Origin: Coprobacter tertius | GTDB taxonomy: Bacteria; Bacteroidota; Bacteroidia; Bacteroidales; Coprobacteraceae | Length of the DNA stretch: 64,000 nucleotides | Assembly (NCBI RefSeq): GCF_024330105.1 | Contig: NZ_JANDHW010000003.1 | Coordinates: 186,001-250,000, forward strand | Reading direction: 5' to 3' | Shown: positions 50,445-60,700 of the stretch, piece by piece | Numbering within the stretch: the first letter of the stretch is position 1 | Layout of the letters: every line of letters starts with the position of its first letter | Program-made: the position numbers and the translations under genes | Notes under the pieces: model-generated | What the model was told of the DNA's origin: nothing | Seen by the model: the letters and a program-made list of their open reading frames with translations, nothing else | The model's database searches: none

Positions 50445-50587
50445 TTTATTTCTATTTTGCGGTTATCGTTATGTTTCTTCTCTCTGCCTGTGGCATCGGC
50501 TCACAGGGTTTATTATGCAAATGAACCCTTGCTGCACTCGGCATAATCCAAACGAGTTTGGCTTCTGCTCTCGTTTGCACAGGGTTT

Positions 50588-50660
50588 CCAAAGGGATTTC
50601 CCTTTGGCTCGATAGGGTGTTTTTAGCGTTACGGAGTAATGCGTGAAGAAAACGCCCTAT
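50588..50660. other. Candidate oriT with nested inverted repeats
   Basis: In the gap between relaxase and primase genes lie CCAAAGGGA/TCCCTTTGG (50588-50596, 50599-50607), then ATAGGGTGTTTT/AAAACGCCCTAT (50612-50623, 50649-50660; 11 of 12 paired), whose loop contains GCGTTAC/GTAATGC (50626-50642). Inverted repeats beside the mob gene are the hallmark of oriT in Bacteroidetes mobilizable elements. The nick site is not identified. The remaining gap, 50445-50587, shows no gene. Confidence 0.55.
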
Positions 50661-50710
50661 TGAGCTATGGTATTTCTGTCTAAATACCTTTCGGAAAGCA
50701 GACGAGCACA

Positions 50711-51682
50711 TTACAGATGAAATCCCCCTTTCTTTTTCGGTGGCTGCATCATCCGCCTTGCGGATTGGACTTGCTTCTTCTCCTTTATCGGCTCTGCCGA
50801 TTGGGACAAGGGCTTACCGCACAGGTAGTCGTTCAAGTCCTTATACTCACGATAGTACATTGACTTGTCAAGCAGCCGTTCCCCAAACTTCTCTTTCAGC
50901 TTCTTGCAAGTGTTCCGTCCTGCCGTGTCGTTGTCAAGGAAACAGCCGACTTGGGTGTAGGTCTCCAATATGCTTTCCGCTTTTGCAAGATTGGAAACGG
51001 AGTTCAATATGATATAGTCCTGTGTGTCCAATCGCGGGTGTTGCGGATTGTTTTCTACTCGGATGGTAAGGAATGAAAGGTAATCCATGAACCCCTCGAA
51101 CAGGTAACACATACATCGTTGTCCGCCCTGCTGTCGGATATGGGTGATATCTTTCGGGGCGACACATCCCTTGAAGTATCTGTTGCGCACTTCATATCCT
51201 CCTGCCATGTTCGGAAAGCCGATGGCAAAATAGGGTTTGTCGGCATTCATAAACCGAAGCTCCCTGCATTCTCTTTTGGCAAGTCCGATGTTTATTCCCC
51301 TTTCTTGCAGATAGGCTATAAGAGCAGGGGAGGACAATTCTCCAACCTTTAATCCCTGATAAGTACGATTGTCGGAATGCTGTCTGCCAAAAGAGAACGA
51401 TGCAGGGCGGATGTATGCTGTCCGCTCCTCTATGCGTCTCAACAGATAGGCTACATCTTCCGAACGGTAGAGTTCCGCTGCCAATGCGAGGATGTTTCCG
51501 CCTTTGCCGATGCCGAAGTCATACCATCTTTCAAGCTCGGTGTTTACCTTGAACGATGCGTCCGTTTCTTCCCGTAACGGTGATTTGTATCACAGATTCC
51601 TGCCTTGTTGCTTTACAGGCGTATAGCCCAGACTTTGCAGATAGTCTGCCAGTTTGATTTGCTTTACATCTTGGATTGTCAT
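50711..51682 (-). pseudogene. Toprim-type primase of the mobilizable element, broken by an in-frame TGA
   Basis: From the ATG at 51682 the frame reads MTIQDVKQIKLADYLQSLGY, then at codon 31 meets TGA (51592-51590), and continues YKSPLREETDASFKVN without interruption to 50711. The family has Trp at that place (NLWYKSPLREE), so TGG probably mutated to TGA. The downstream part keeps the toprim motifs (LFEGFMDYLSFL and CFLDNDTAGR) and could restart at a TTG near 51484. The N-terminal part lost is the zinc-finger-like region of DnaG-type primases. Confidence 0.85.
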
Positions 51683-51765
51683 ATTACATACGGTTTTGAA
51701 GTTGATGAAAATTTGTTGATTTGATGAATTGTCAATGTAATATGTTTATATACAGCCTCGTAACC

Positions 51766-51867
51766 TCTCAACATCTTCTCAACAAACCGCTCGCCAAAAG
51801 AGAAATCCACAAACGGGTGTCGGTGGTCTCTCAACTTCTCTTTTGGCTTGTTGAGATTTTGTTGAGA
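51766..51867. repeat. Large nested inverted repeat between helicase and primase genes
   Basis: TCTCAACA (51766-51773) and TTCTCAACAA (51776-51785) are mirrored by TTGTTGAGA (51848-51856) and TGTTGAGA (51860-51867), with an inner pair GCCAAAAGAGAA (51793-51804) and TTCTCTTTTGGC (51836-51847). It could be the replication origin of the excised element or a regulatory fold in the mRNA. Confidence 0.55.
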
Positions 51868-51933
51868 ATGTATATCGTTTATTGTCAGTGTATTTATACC
51901 CATATTCAACAATTCAACAGAAAAATGATAGTA

Positions 51934-53181
51934 TTACAGGGATTCGAGTTGCTTCCTTGTGACGGTGTAGAAGCGTCCCACCCTCTTTATCGGCTCATAG
52001 TGACAACTTCTGTTGTAATTGCCCTGATAGGTGGTGTAGGTAAGCCCGTTTGGTGCAGGTGTCAGTTTCCAGCACTCCTGCACCACCTTACGCACTTGGT
52101 GCTTTTCCGCCTTTACCTGCGAGTGCACCAGCAGTACGACAAGGTCGTTAAGGCAGAATGAAACGCTATCCACATCCATTGCAACCATAATGTCAAGCAG
52201 CAGTTCCGACATCTCTATCTCCAGCCGATTGCGGTTGCTACGGATAATCTTCTGCAAGGCTTCTGTATGCAGCAATGTGGGGTTGAACCACATCCGGCTT
52301 TCCTTTTCGGTGGACAGTTTTCTGTGTTGCAGGAAATGGAGAAAGGCGGGTATCTCCGCTTTCAGCTTTTGCAGGAAGTCGGTATCATCGGACTGCAAGC
52401 GGTCTATCTTGCGCACCCAATAGCGTGTTTCCCCTGCGTCTATGATTACGGGCAGATGCTCGTTGTTGGAACACAACACGAATTTGGCGAAGAACGCAAT
52501 CTCATCACGGTCTTTGCCTTTGGCTTCCACCTTATAGGAAAGTGTGGTGCTGAGGTTCTTCAACCGCTCGCTATCCTCCCTGCGGTTGAGCAGCACCTCA
52601 TCCACCACGATAAGGAGCTTGCCAGCCCAGTCGGAATTGAACTGGCTGCGGAAATCCTCGTTGGTGTTGAAAGTCACATTGTTCTGAAAAAGGGCTTTCA
52701 GAAAGTTCAGGAAGGTGCTTTTGCCCGTGTTGCGTTCTTCCGACACCAACAGCAGGATAGGCAACTTCTGAATTGGTTGCAGGTAGAGCAGTTGCAGATA
52801 GTCCATCCCCAACTCGTACTGTTCCCCGAAGATGTGCCGTACCAAAGATTGGATATGCGATAAATCGCCCTCCTGCGGTCGGTGGTCTATCGGTTCGTAG
52901 AGGTTAAGGAACTTGCCGACCACGGAACGGTAGCCGATGTGTTCGGGTACTGTGCAGAAGCCGTCATACTTGGGAACTCTGCCGATGTAATCCTTGCCGT
53001 AATCCTGTCGCAGGGTCTCGTTGTTCCATGCGATGCGTTTCCTTATATACCCTCCGTTCAGTTTGGGCTGCTCCACAATCTTATAGAGCGTTGTCCCCAC
53101 TCGGATAAACTCTTCCTTTGCCATGCCGCCATCCGATGGCGGTCTGTGGCTGTCCTGTTGTTCGATAGCTGACATAATCAA
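51934..53181 (-). CDS. Plasmid/phage P4-type helicase (DUF5906-like), 415 aa
   Basis: The ATPase core has Walker A ERNTGKST (149-156), Walker B LLIVVDEVLL (189-198) and FVLCSNNEHLPVII as sensor region, as in SF3/D5-type helicases. The C-terminal 120 residues include a winged-helix-like part. It acts with the toprim primase in replication of the excised element. The start lies after a Pro/Asp-rich head; an alternative is Met20. Confidence 0.83.
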   Translation of the reverse strand: MIMSAIEQQDSHRPPSDGGMAKEEFIRVGTTLYKIVEQPKLNGGYIRKRIAWNNETLRQDYGKDYIGRVPKYDGFCTVPEHIGYRSVVGKFLNLYEPIDHRPQEGDLSHIQSLVRHIFGEQYELGMDYLQLLYLQPIQKLPILLLVSEERNTGKSTFLNFLKALFQNNVTFNTNEDFRSQFNSDWAGKLLIVVDEVLLNRREDSERLKNLSTTLSYKVEAKGKDRDEIAFFAKFVLCSNNEHLPVIIDAGETRYWVRKIDRLQSDDTDFLQKLKAEIPAFLHFLQHRKLSTEKESRMWFNPTLLHTEALQKIIRSNRNRLEIEMSELLLDIMVAMDVDSVSFCLNDLVVLLVHSQVKAEKHQVRKVVQECWKLTPAPNGLTYTTYQGNYNRSCHYEPIKRVGRFYTVTRKQLESL

Positions 53182-53332
53182 ATGGTTTTAAGTTTGAAAA
53201 TTACCAGCTGCAAAAATATAATCAATTATCGGATAGGTTGTTATGCAAAACACGGCAGAATGGTGACAAATAGCCCCCGAAACAAAAACTTTCAATGGTT
53301 TGGGACAGGAAACGGGTTGTGCAAACGGAAAA

Positions 53333-53370
53333 CTCCCGAAAAGCGAATGTCGGATTACGCTTTTCGGGAG
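53333..53370 (-). terminator. Terminator after the HTH gene
   Basis: CTCCCGAAAAGCG (53333-53345) pairs perfectly with CGCTTTTCGGGAG (53358-53370) across a 12-base loop; TTTT follows on the minus strand. It separates the integrase/HTH genes from the helicase gene. The rest of the gap (53182-53443) shows no gene. Confidence 0.82.
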
Positions 53371-53443
53371 AAAAAATCAGAGCGTCTGTCGTACTGACTT
53401 AATGAATTACTGACTTACCGAGTGAATTATGTCAGGCATTCAG

Positions 53444-53827
53444 CTACGAGAAGTATTCGGATTTGGATATACCGTTGGTATTCAGCGAGAAGAAGATGCT
53501 TGTTTTCTCTTTTCGCAGGTACAGTATTTCAAGAACGGCATTGCGTACCCGTTCCGCTCCGAATGTGCCGATATGGAAAGCGAGGGTAACTATCGCTTCA
53601 AGGTTGTAAACCTCCATACAGCAATTATCGGATACCCGTATGCTTCGCCTTATCCCGTATTCCCTTAAAACTCCGCTCTTGCAAAGAGCCTTCAGCCCTG
53701 CACGGAATGTCGGGGCGGTTACTCCGAACAGGTCGCAAAGTTCCCATTCGCTCATGGCGGTTGCGCTAATGTCGGTCGGCATGATGATGTTGCCGTTACC
53801 GTCTGTTGTTATGATGCTTCGTTTCAT
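53444..53827 (-). CDS. HTH-type accessory protein of the mobilizable element, 127 aa
   Basis: The stretch MSEWELCDLFGVTAPTFRAG is a helix-turn-helix, followed by GVLREYGIRRSIRV and a helical C-terminus (AERVRNAVLEILYLRK). It lies 12 bases after the integrase gene, the usual place for excision or regulation factors. The protein appears complete. Confidence 0.65.
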   Translation of the reverse strand: MKRSIITTDGNGNIIMPTDISATAMSEWELCDLFGVTAPTFRAGLKALCKSGVLREYGIRRSIRVSDNCCMEVYNLEAIVTLAFHIGTFGAERVRNAVLEILYLRKEKTSIFFSLNTNGISKSEYFS

Positions 53828-53839
53828 GGCTATGCTTGG

Positions 53840-55060
53840 TTATGGGGTTACACTTCCGAACGATGCGTTCAGCTTGTTGCCGAACATCGTCAGGTCATTG
53901 TCAAGTTTCTGCGTGGTTATCTTCGCATAGATTTGAGTCGTGACAATGTTCGTGTGTCCCAGAACACGGCTCACGCTTTCAATGGGCATCCCCTTGCTAA
54001 GAGCCAGTGTTCCAAACGTATGACGAGCGCAATGGTAGGAGATTTGCTTCTCTATTCCGCATTCCGCCATTACCTTTTTCAGCTGTTTGCACATCGTCCA
54101 ATAGTTGATTTTCCCGAAAACCAGCTTGTCTTCCGACAGATACTTGTACCGTTCGATTATCTGCAAGGGAATATCCAGCAGCTTCACTTGGAACGGGACA
54201 TTTGTCTTGTGCCGTTTCGACAATATCCATTTCTCACCATTCACCTCCACTATTTCATCCGTTGTGAGTTCTTTCATATCCACGAAAGACAAGGCGGTGA
54301 AACAGGCGAAAATAAACAGATCCCGCACCAATGCGAGGGTGGGGTTGTCAAACTCGTGCGCCATGATTCTTTTGATTTCGTCCTCTGTCAGATACTCCCG
54401 TTCCTTAACATTCGGGCTGATATGGAACTGCGCAAACGGATTTCTCGGTATCAGTCCGTTATAGTGCGCACGCATGACCACCCCTTTCAGCCACATGCAG
54501 TTCAGCCAGATGGTGGCGTTTTTCAGTCCCCGTTCAGCCGTAAGATAAGCCGCAAACTCCTTGATGAAGTCGGGTGTAAGTTCCAGCATGGACATGTCCG
54601 TCCGTCTGTAGAATGAATTGATAAAGGCTGCGACATAGTTCCTTGCCCTTACCATGACCTTGTACGTGCCGATGCTGCGGTCTTTACCGACACGTTTCAG
54701 GAAGTTGGCGCAATCCTTGTCAAAAGCCTTTATCAGTGTCTCATACTCGCTTCCTACCCCTTGGTAGGCATTGCGCACCATTTCAGCCGTTACGTATGCC
54801 TCTCGGTCGGATATGCGCTGATAGTGCTTGATGATTTGCGCCTTGATGTTGTCCAATGCCAGATTGACGTTCCGTGCTTCGGCACTCTTGCCTTTGGCTC
54901 GGTTGCCTTTCGCATCCCAAAGGGTTTTCGGGATGGTCTGCTTGCAGCTGAACTGCGCCACAGTACCGTTGATTGTCACTCGTCCCATGATGGGGACAAT
55001 ACCGTCTTTCTCCTTGCTGCCGTTCACGTAGAACAGCACTTTGAATGTACTTCTTGCCAT
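53840..55060 (-). CDS. int: Tyrosine recombinase of the mobilizable element, 406 aa
   Basis: I chose the Met at 55060 (MARSTFKVLFYV), which fits the family start, rather than 55081. Domains: arm-binding (about 1-95), core-binding (about 105-210), catalytic. Numbering from 55081, the catalytic residues are His350 and Arg353 (SYHCARHTF), His376 (VLGHTNI) and Tyr385 (IYAKI). The first catalytic arginine is replaced: FTALSFVDM has Ser265 where TGLRYSD is usual, as known for IntDOT-group enzymes. It should move the element. The truncated gene at 42926 is a relative. Confidence 0.92.
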   Translation of the reverse strand: MARSTFKVLFYVNGSKEKDGIVPIMGRVTINGTVAQFSCKQTIPKTLWDAKGNRAKGKSAEARNVNLALDNIKAQIIKHYQRISDREAYVTAEMVRNAYQGVGSEYETLIKAFDKDCANFLKRVGKDRSIGTYKVMVRARNYVAAFINSFYRRTDMSMLELTPDFIKEFAAYLTAERGLKNATIWLNCMWLKGVVMRAHYNGLIPRNPFAQFHISPNVKEREYLTEDEIKRIMAHEFDNPTLALVRDLFIFACFTALSFVDMKELTTDEIVEVNGEKWILSKRHKTNVPFQVKLLDIPLQIIERYKYLSEDKLVFGKINYWTMCKQLKKVMAECGIEKQISYHCARHTFGTLALSKGMPIESVSRVLGHTNIVTTQIYAKITTQKLDNDLTMFGNKLNASFGSVTP

Positions 55061-55293
55061 ACTCGTTTTTTTTGTTTGCAAAGTTAAATATCAACGAGTT
55101 AGACCTTGATATGCAAATCGGTGACAAACGGTGCAATAGCATCTCCCATATGTTAAATCTTACTCTTTCACGGGTAATGATTTGCAAACCATTCTTCTTC
55201 TTAAATCCGCTTTTCTTTGCGTTTTCCGCTTTTTCGGCTTGTCATCATTTGACACCGTAACAACTCTGATATTAAGTCGTTTAGCGTCATTTC

Positions 55294-55312
55294 ACCCGTT
55301 TTTCGAGGTTAT
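55294..55312. repeat. Candidate right attachment repeat of the mobilizable element
   Basis: ACCCGTTTTTCGAGGTTAT, the partner of 44729-44746. It lies 234 bases from the integrase start, a common distance between integrase and att in such elements. Confidence 0.4.
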
Positions 55313-55462
55313 TCCAGAGATTTTATATAAATCTGTACATTTACGTTTCGTGCGGAGGCTGTAACATAAAAGAATTCTTAAATCTTCTTTTTAATTTCTT
55401 ATTTTCTCTTTTTACGTCGATTTTTATACATCTTATTTTGTTTTGTACCCAAATGACCGGAT

Positions 55463-55495
55463 AATGATCATTCGTTCATTTCAGTGTTATTTTTG
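55463..55495 (+). promoter_or_regulatory. Pullulanase promoter with palindrome in the -33 area
   Basis: TATTTTTG (55488-55495) matches the -7 box. There is no TTTG at the right distance; the perfect palindrome AATGATCATT (55463-55472) lies there instead, suggesting an activator or repressor site. Transcription from about 55502 makes the ATG at 55519 the better start. Confidence 0.55.
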
Positions 55496-55518
55496 TATTC
55501 ATTAATATGATTTATATC

Positions 55519-57486
55519 ATGGAAAAAGTAAAAAATCATCCTGCTGCTGAGCAATTAGACTCCTATGACAAGTATCCGGTCTATTACGGAGATGACCTCG
55601 AATTGTCTTACACCCCCGAAAAATCTATTTTTACTATATGGGCGCCAACAGCAAACCGGGTACGTCTTAATCTTTATTCGTCGGGCGAGGGGGGAGAGCC
55701 GGAAGAACAGATCGAAATGAATAAGGCCGACGACGGTACTTGGCGTACCGAAATAGACCGCAACTTGATAGGGAAATTTTATACCTTTCAGATCGAGAAA
55801 GAGGGAAAATGGCTTGCCGAGACTCCAGGAATATGGGCAAAAGCAGTGGGTATCAATGGCGACCGTGCCGCTATAATCGACTGGAATGAGACAAATCCCG
55901 AAGGATGGGAGTCGGATAGCAAACCCGAACTTAAAATGTATTCCGACATTATTTTGTATGAGTTACATCATCGTGATTTCAGTATCGCCCCCGATTCGGG
56001 TATCCAAAATAAAGGAAAATTTCTCGCCCTTACCGAGACCGGTACTAAATCTCCCGATGGGGAGGCCACTGGTATCGATCATTTAAAAGAACTCGGAGTA
56101 ACGCATATTCATATTTTGCCTTCGTTCGATTTTGCGACGGTAGACGAAACCCGGCTCGAAGATAATACTTATAATTGGGGATACGACCCTAAAAATTATA
56201 ATGTACCCGACGGTAGCTATTCTACCGATCCCGCCAACCCGGCGGTACGTATTCGGGAATTCAAGCAAATGGTGAAAAGTCTACACGACAATGGCTTGCG
56301 TGTCGTTCTCGACGTAGTGTATAACCATACGGCCTCTACCGAACATTCTAATTTTAATCTTACGGTTCCGGGGTATTTTTATCGCCAAAATGACGATGGC
56401 TCTTATTCCGATGCTTCGGGTTGCGGAAACGAAACGGCTTCCGAACGTGAAATGGTACGCCGCTATATTATAGAGTCGGTTAAATATTGGGCGAAAGAAT
56501 ACCATATCGACGGTTTCCGTTTCGATCTTATGGGAATTCACGATATCGAAACGATGAACCGGCTTCGCGAAGAACTGCTGAAAATCGATCCTACTATATT
56601 CATTTATGGAGAAGGCTGGCTTGCTGCCGATTCTCCGTTGCCTCCCGAACAACGGGCGGTAAAAGAAAATGTCGGCAAGATGGAAGGTATTGCCGTTTTC
56701 AGTGATGATTTTCGGGATGGCTTACGAGGCAGCAATTTCGATGAAAAACACCCGGGTTACGCTTCTGGAAATATTAATGGTAATTATGAACCTGTTAAAT
56801 TCGGAATTGTAGGCGGTACCGGTCATCCACAGGTAAATTATGACGGATTGCTTTATAGTAGTGGGCCTTATGCGGCAGCTCCTTCGCAATCGGTAAATTT
56901 TGTTTCATGTCACGATGGGTATAGTCTTGTCGATAAATTAAAACTATCAGTAGAAGGAGATCACGTTGCAGACGAGCTGTTCTCGATTGACAAATTGATA
57001 CATACGGTTTTGTTAACGTCGCAGGGTATACCTTTTATTCGCGGGGGTGAAGAAGTTATGCAAGATAAGCAGGGGATATCAAACAGTTTCCGTTCTCCCG
57101 ATTCTATCAACCAAATCGACTGGTCGTTAAAGATGAAAAACCGCGATCTGTTCGATTATATCAAAAATCTTATTATTCTTCGTAAAAGGCATCCTGCATT
57201 TCGTATTCCAACGGTCGACGGATTGCGGCAATGGCTTCATTTTTTAGATACTGGCGATTCGGGAGTCATAGCTTATACACTGGGTGAATACGCCAATGGC
57301 GACGAATGGAAAGAAATATTGGTCGCTTATAACGGTAATCGGCATCAGGCCGAAATTACAATTCCCGAACAGGACTGGATTGTTGTTGGTCGCGATGGGA
57401 ATATCTATTTAGAGGGTCAGGACCATATGCCGGGTGGAAATGTTTCTATTGCTCCTTCATCGGCTCTTATCGTTTACAGACAATAA
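55519..57486 (+). CDS. Cytoplasmic type I pullulanase, GH13, 655 aa
   Basis: Residues about 25-125 are a CBM48-like domain, followed by the GH13 barrel. The type I pullulanase signature YNWGYDP is at 218-224; DVVYNH at 265-270; nucleophile Asp336 in GFRFD; acid Glu365 in YGEGW; Asp466 in SCHDG. No signal peptide is present, so it debranches glycogen or imported dextrins in the cytoplasm. The Met at 55519 is chosen over 55507 because the -7 box leaves almost no leader for the earlier one. It probably formed one locus with the amylase. Confidence 0.93.
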   Translation: MEKVKNHPAAEQLDSYDKYPVYYGDDLELSYTPEKSIFTIWAPTANRVRLNLYSSGEGGEPEEQIEMNKADDGTWRTEIDRNLIGKFYTFQIEKEGKWLAETPGIWAKAVGINGDRAAIIDWNETNPEGWESDSKPELKMYSDIILYELHHRDFSIAPDSGIQNKGKFLALTETGTKSPDGEATGIDHLKELGVTHIHILPSFDFATVDETRLEDNTYNWGYDPKNYNVPDGSYSTDPANPAVRIREFKQMVKSLHDNGLRVVLDVVYNHTASTEHSNFNLTVPGYFYRQNDDGSYSDASGCGNETASEREMVRRYIIESVKYWAKEYHIDGFRFDLMGIHDIETMNRLREELLKIDPTIFIYGEGWLAADSPLPPEQRAVKENVGKMEGIAVFSDDFRDGLRGSNFDEKHPGYASGNINGNYEPVKFGIVGGTGHPQVNYDGLLYSSGPYAAAPSQSVNFVSCHDGYSLVDKLKLSVEGDHVADELFSIDKLIHTVLLTSQGIPFIRGGEEVMQDKQGISNSFRSPDSINQIDWSLKMKNRDLFDYIKNLIILRKRHPAFRIPTVDGLRQWLHFLDTGDSGVIAYTLGEYANGDEWKEILVAYNGNRHQAEITIPEQDWIVVGRDGNIYLEGQDHMPGGNVSIAPSSALIVYRQ

Positions 57487-57652
57487 AGATGCCTGCTACT
57501 TTGTGTCCTATCGTTGACTTCCTTGATGGCATCACCTCATGTTATCCAGAGTCCACTTGCTTGTCATCTTTCGTTATTACTTAACATAACAGGGGGCTCA
57601 CTTAAACGGTAGCATCCTTGTTATCCCAAGGCAACAGTTCGTATTTTCGTAA

Positions 57653-57696
57653 AACAAAGCTCCCCTTGAAAGCAGGCTTTCAAGGGGAGCTTTGTT
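57653..57696. terminator. Strong bidirectional terminator between convergent genes
   Basis: AACAAAGCTCCCCTTGAAAG (57653-57672) and CTTTCAAGGGGAGCTTTGTT (57677-57696) form a perfect 20-base stem with a CAGG loop. It lies between the pullulanase stop and the stop of the leftward glycosidase gene. The remaining gap has no gene. Confidence 0.92.
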
Positions 57697-57710
57697 AATA
57701 CTTATGTAAA

Positions 57711-60700
57711 TTATTCCGTGACGACGATTCTCGAAGATTTCGTATTTCCTTCCTCGTCGGTAAGAGCCAGAACATATACTCCGGCGGTAAGATCCGATAG
57801 AGAGATCGCTTGTCCACCGTTTACCTGTTGCTTTTGAATCAGAAGACCTTGCATCGAAAATATTTTCAGGTCTCCTGATAAAGACACGAAAAGACGATCG
57901 TTTTTGCTTACCGGATTAGGATAAAACAACGGTAATTTATTATCCGTCACATCTTCAATAGCGGTTTCTCCCTGAGTTTTATAAACTTCGAATTCTTTAA
58001 TATTAACTGCATTTCCTGCAAGTTTCGATCTGGGAATTTCTAATTTTACGTAACGGGCTTTTACCGGCTCGTCGAGATTTACCTGTTTATTCATTTGAGT
58101 TTTGCTAAAGGTCGCATTTTCTACTACCGGAATCCATTTAGCATCATCTCCACTCAGTTCTTCGTTGCTTACATACACGTTATATCCGGTAATATAAGGA
58201 GAACTGTCTCTTATCTGAAAACGATTGATTTCGTATTCATTTTCCAAGTCGACGGTCACCCAGTGAGATCCGCTTGTTGTCTTCGTAGTATTCCAATTAT
58301 TACTTACGAGTCCGTCCAACAGGTTTGCGGGAGTTTCCCGGTCACTGCTGTAACCACTGCAATCGAGTACGGTTTTACCGATACTTACAATACCGTTCCG
58401 GTCTATTGTTTGCGATAATTCTCCGTAAATATCGAAACCGTAAATACGAATTTTCTTTTTGTCCTTACCTCCGGGTTTCAGGGCGAATTTCACATATCTG
58501 GCTTCTACGGGTGTATCGAAAACTTTACTTTTTATACTCTGATGTATCACGTTATCTTCATGAGCGACTAATTGCCAATCAGCAGGGTTTGTTCCTGTCG
58601 TACTTACATATATCCAGTATTCGCCGCTGTTTATTACATCGTGTTTTATTTCGTACCAGTTACAATCTCTCCATTCTATTTTATCTATTTTGTAAATATC
58701 GCTGAGAGAGAATACGACCCAGGGAGATTCCGTATTGTCTGCATACCATTTATCGCCGTCGCCCTTCACGTTTTCCGCGCCGATAAGTAGTTTGTATATA
58801 TTCTCGGTATTGTTATTAAAACCGCTCGAGGAGTGTATGTTAACGATACGTTTTCCAATACCGTCGGCTCTTGATGTGCTGATCAGGTTATATTCTTTTT
58901 CGTTTGGCAGATTTTTAGAAGCCAGTGACGTTATTCTGAGTTGGTAAATAATGGCGTCGTTAAAATCCCAGTTCATGTTTCCGTTTTCGTTTTCAAGGAA
59001 TTTAAGTTCGATTTTATGAGTACCGGCTGTTAAATGAACAAGAGCCGAGTTACTCCATCCGTTGGCAACCCATTCGTCTTTACCCCGGTGAGGGAAAATA
59101 GATATGCCTACTTTTTTACCATCTACATACATTGTTCGTATACCGCATTTATTATCATTCAGTATACCTTCCGCTCCGTTAGAATATAACCAGTCGAGGG
59201 CATAATCACCAGCTTCGGCTATTGTAATATTTGTAGTATAGGTAGAGCCGGAAACAATTTTTCCTGTCAGGTCTTTTATTTCGTTTTTGCCCAGGCGTAA
59301 TCCGCCGGTTTCAACGATTTGTATCTGTCCGGGACGTTTTACCACCGGTTCGCTGGCCAGCGACGATAAAAGGTCGTCTTCGCAAATTGCAATTACCTGA
59401 TAGGCTCCCGAAACAATCGCTGTGAAAACCGTATCGGGTTGTCTCGCAATTTCTTTACCGTCTTTCAGTACGATATAGTTGGTGGCTCCTTCTACACCGC
59501 CCCAAGACATTTTATTGCCCCTGAAATAAGCGATCGGTTCGGCCAGAGAGTTTTTAAAATCGGTGAGGTTAATCGGGTGATCACTGTTTTTAAACGTATT
59601 GTTCAACTCTATTTTTATGGTGTGTTCTCCGGTCAACGTTGCCGGAATTTCGGGAGAGGTTTCTTTGCCATCCAGCAGAAAAGATTTAATTACATCGCCG
59701 TATCCCGAGATTTCTATACTCAGGGTAGCGTTTCTGTATTTAACGTTATTCAGTTTTCTTGTTCCTGCGAAACTTTCAGGGACAATAGGAGTAAATATCA
59801 TTTTGTCGGTTTCATAACTCATCCCGAAAAGAACTCTGTGTACGACCGACAAGTTTCCGGCCAGACTCCATAACATATTGTTCGAGTTGGTATGGGTTCC
59901 TGTCCAGTCACCGGTTTCCGCCGTAAAATTTTCTTTATTCGTAGCGAAAAGGGCGGCTGCCCGGTAAGTACTGCCGATGGCGTGTTTTACTCCTTCCTGA
60001 TTTCCGACTTTTGCCGCCGCCAGCATCCAATACGAAGTAACGAAGGGCCATACGGCATTATTGTGATACGAAAACTGGGTAGGTATGCTCGGGTAAAAAA
60101 TATTGGGGCCGTAATCGGTTACGGGCATTTGGGCGATAATTCTTTTTTGTTGCTCGGGAGAAGCGATATCGAATAAAATACACAATGCCTCGCCTAATGT
60201 TTCGCTGCGTTCCGAAACAATATCGTTATTACGTCCATACAGGTATTGTGCGTAATAACCTTCATCCTCGAGCCACAAATATTTGTTAATCGCTTTTTTT
60301 ATCGATTCCGCTTTTTCCGCATAGTTTATTTTATCTTCTTCTTTCCCTAATATTTCAGCCATTTTGCTTAAGATCACCAGAGTCTCGTAATGTACGGCAT
60401 TGGTTCCGAGACATTTCGATTCGGCGATATCGGCTGGTTGCATCCATCGCGGATAGCTTTGTTCGCGCCAGTCGATAAAAGAAGATTCGCCTTTCATCAA
60501 TCCTGTTTTTTCGTCGTATACGTTAAACCGGTCTGTTTCCACCGAGTTTTTAATATACGGGTAAACCTGTACCAACCAGTCTTTTTCACCATATACTTTG
60601 TAGTATTCCCAAGCGGCGATAGTCCATACCATACGGTCGGTCGATACCGGCCACGATCCTCCCGTTCCGGTATCTTGTATAATACGTCCTCTTTTGGTAT

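Larger units (their letters stand above)
44729..55312. mobile_element. Mobilizable transposon-like element of about 10.6 kb
   Basis: The segment carries, from right to left, an integrase, a small HTH protein, a P4-type helicase, a toprim primase (broken), a candidate oriT, a MobV relaxase and three cargo genes, all on the minus strand. It has no conjugation machinery of its own, so it would need a helper ICE. The near-identical strings ACCCGTTTTT-GAGGTAAT and ACCCGTTTTTCGAGGTTAT bound it and may be att repeats. It lies between two alpha-glucan genes that look like original neighbours. The exact ends are inferred. Confidence 0.7.
55082..55506. other. Intergenic region with the right end of the element and pullulanase promoter
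   Basis: No gene. The right att candidate lies at 55294-55312. Beyond it the sequence is very AT-rich up to the pullulanase promoter. The part between the integrase and the repeat is probably the element's own end region. Confidence 0.5.
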
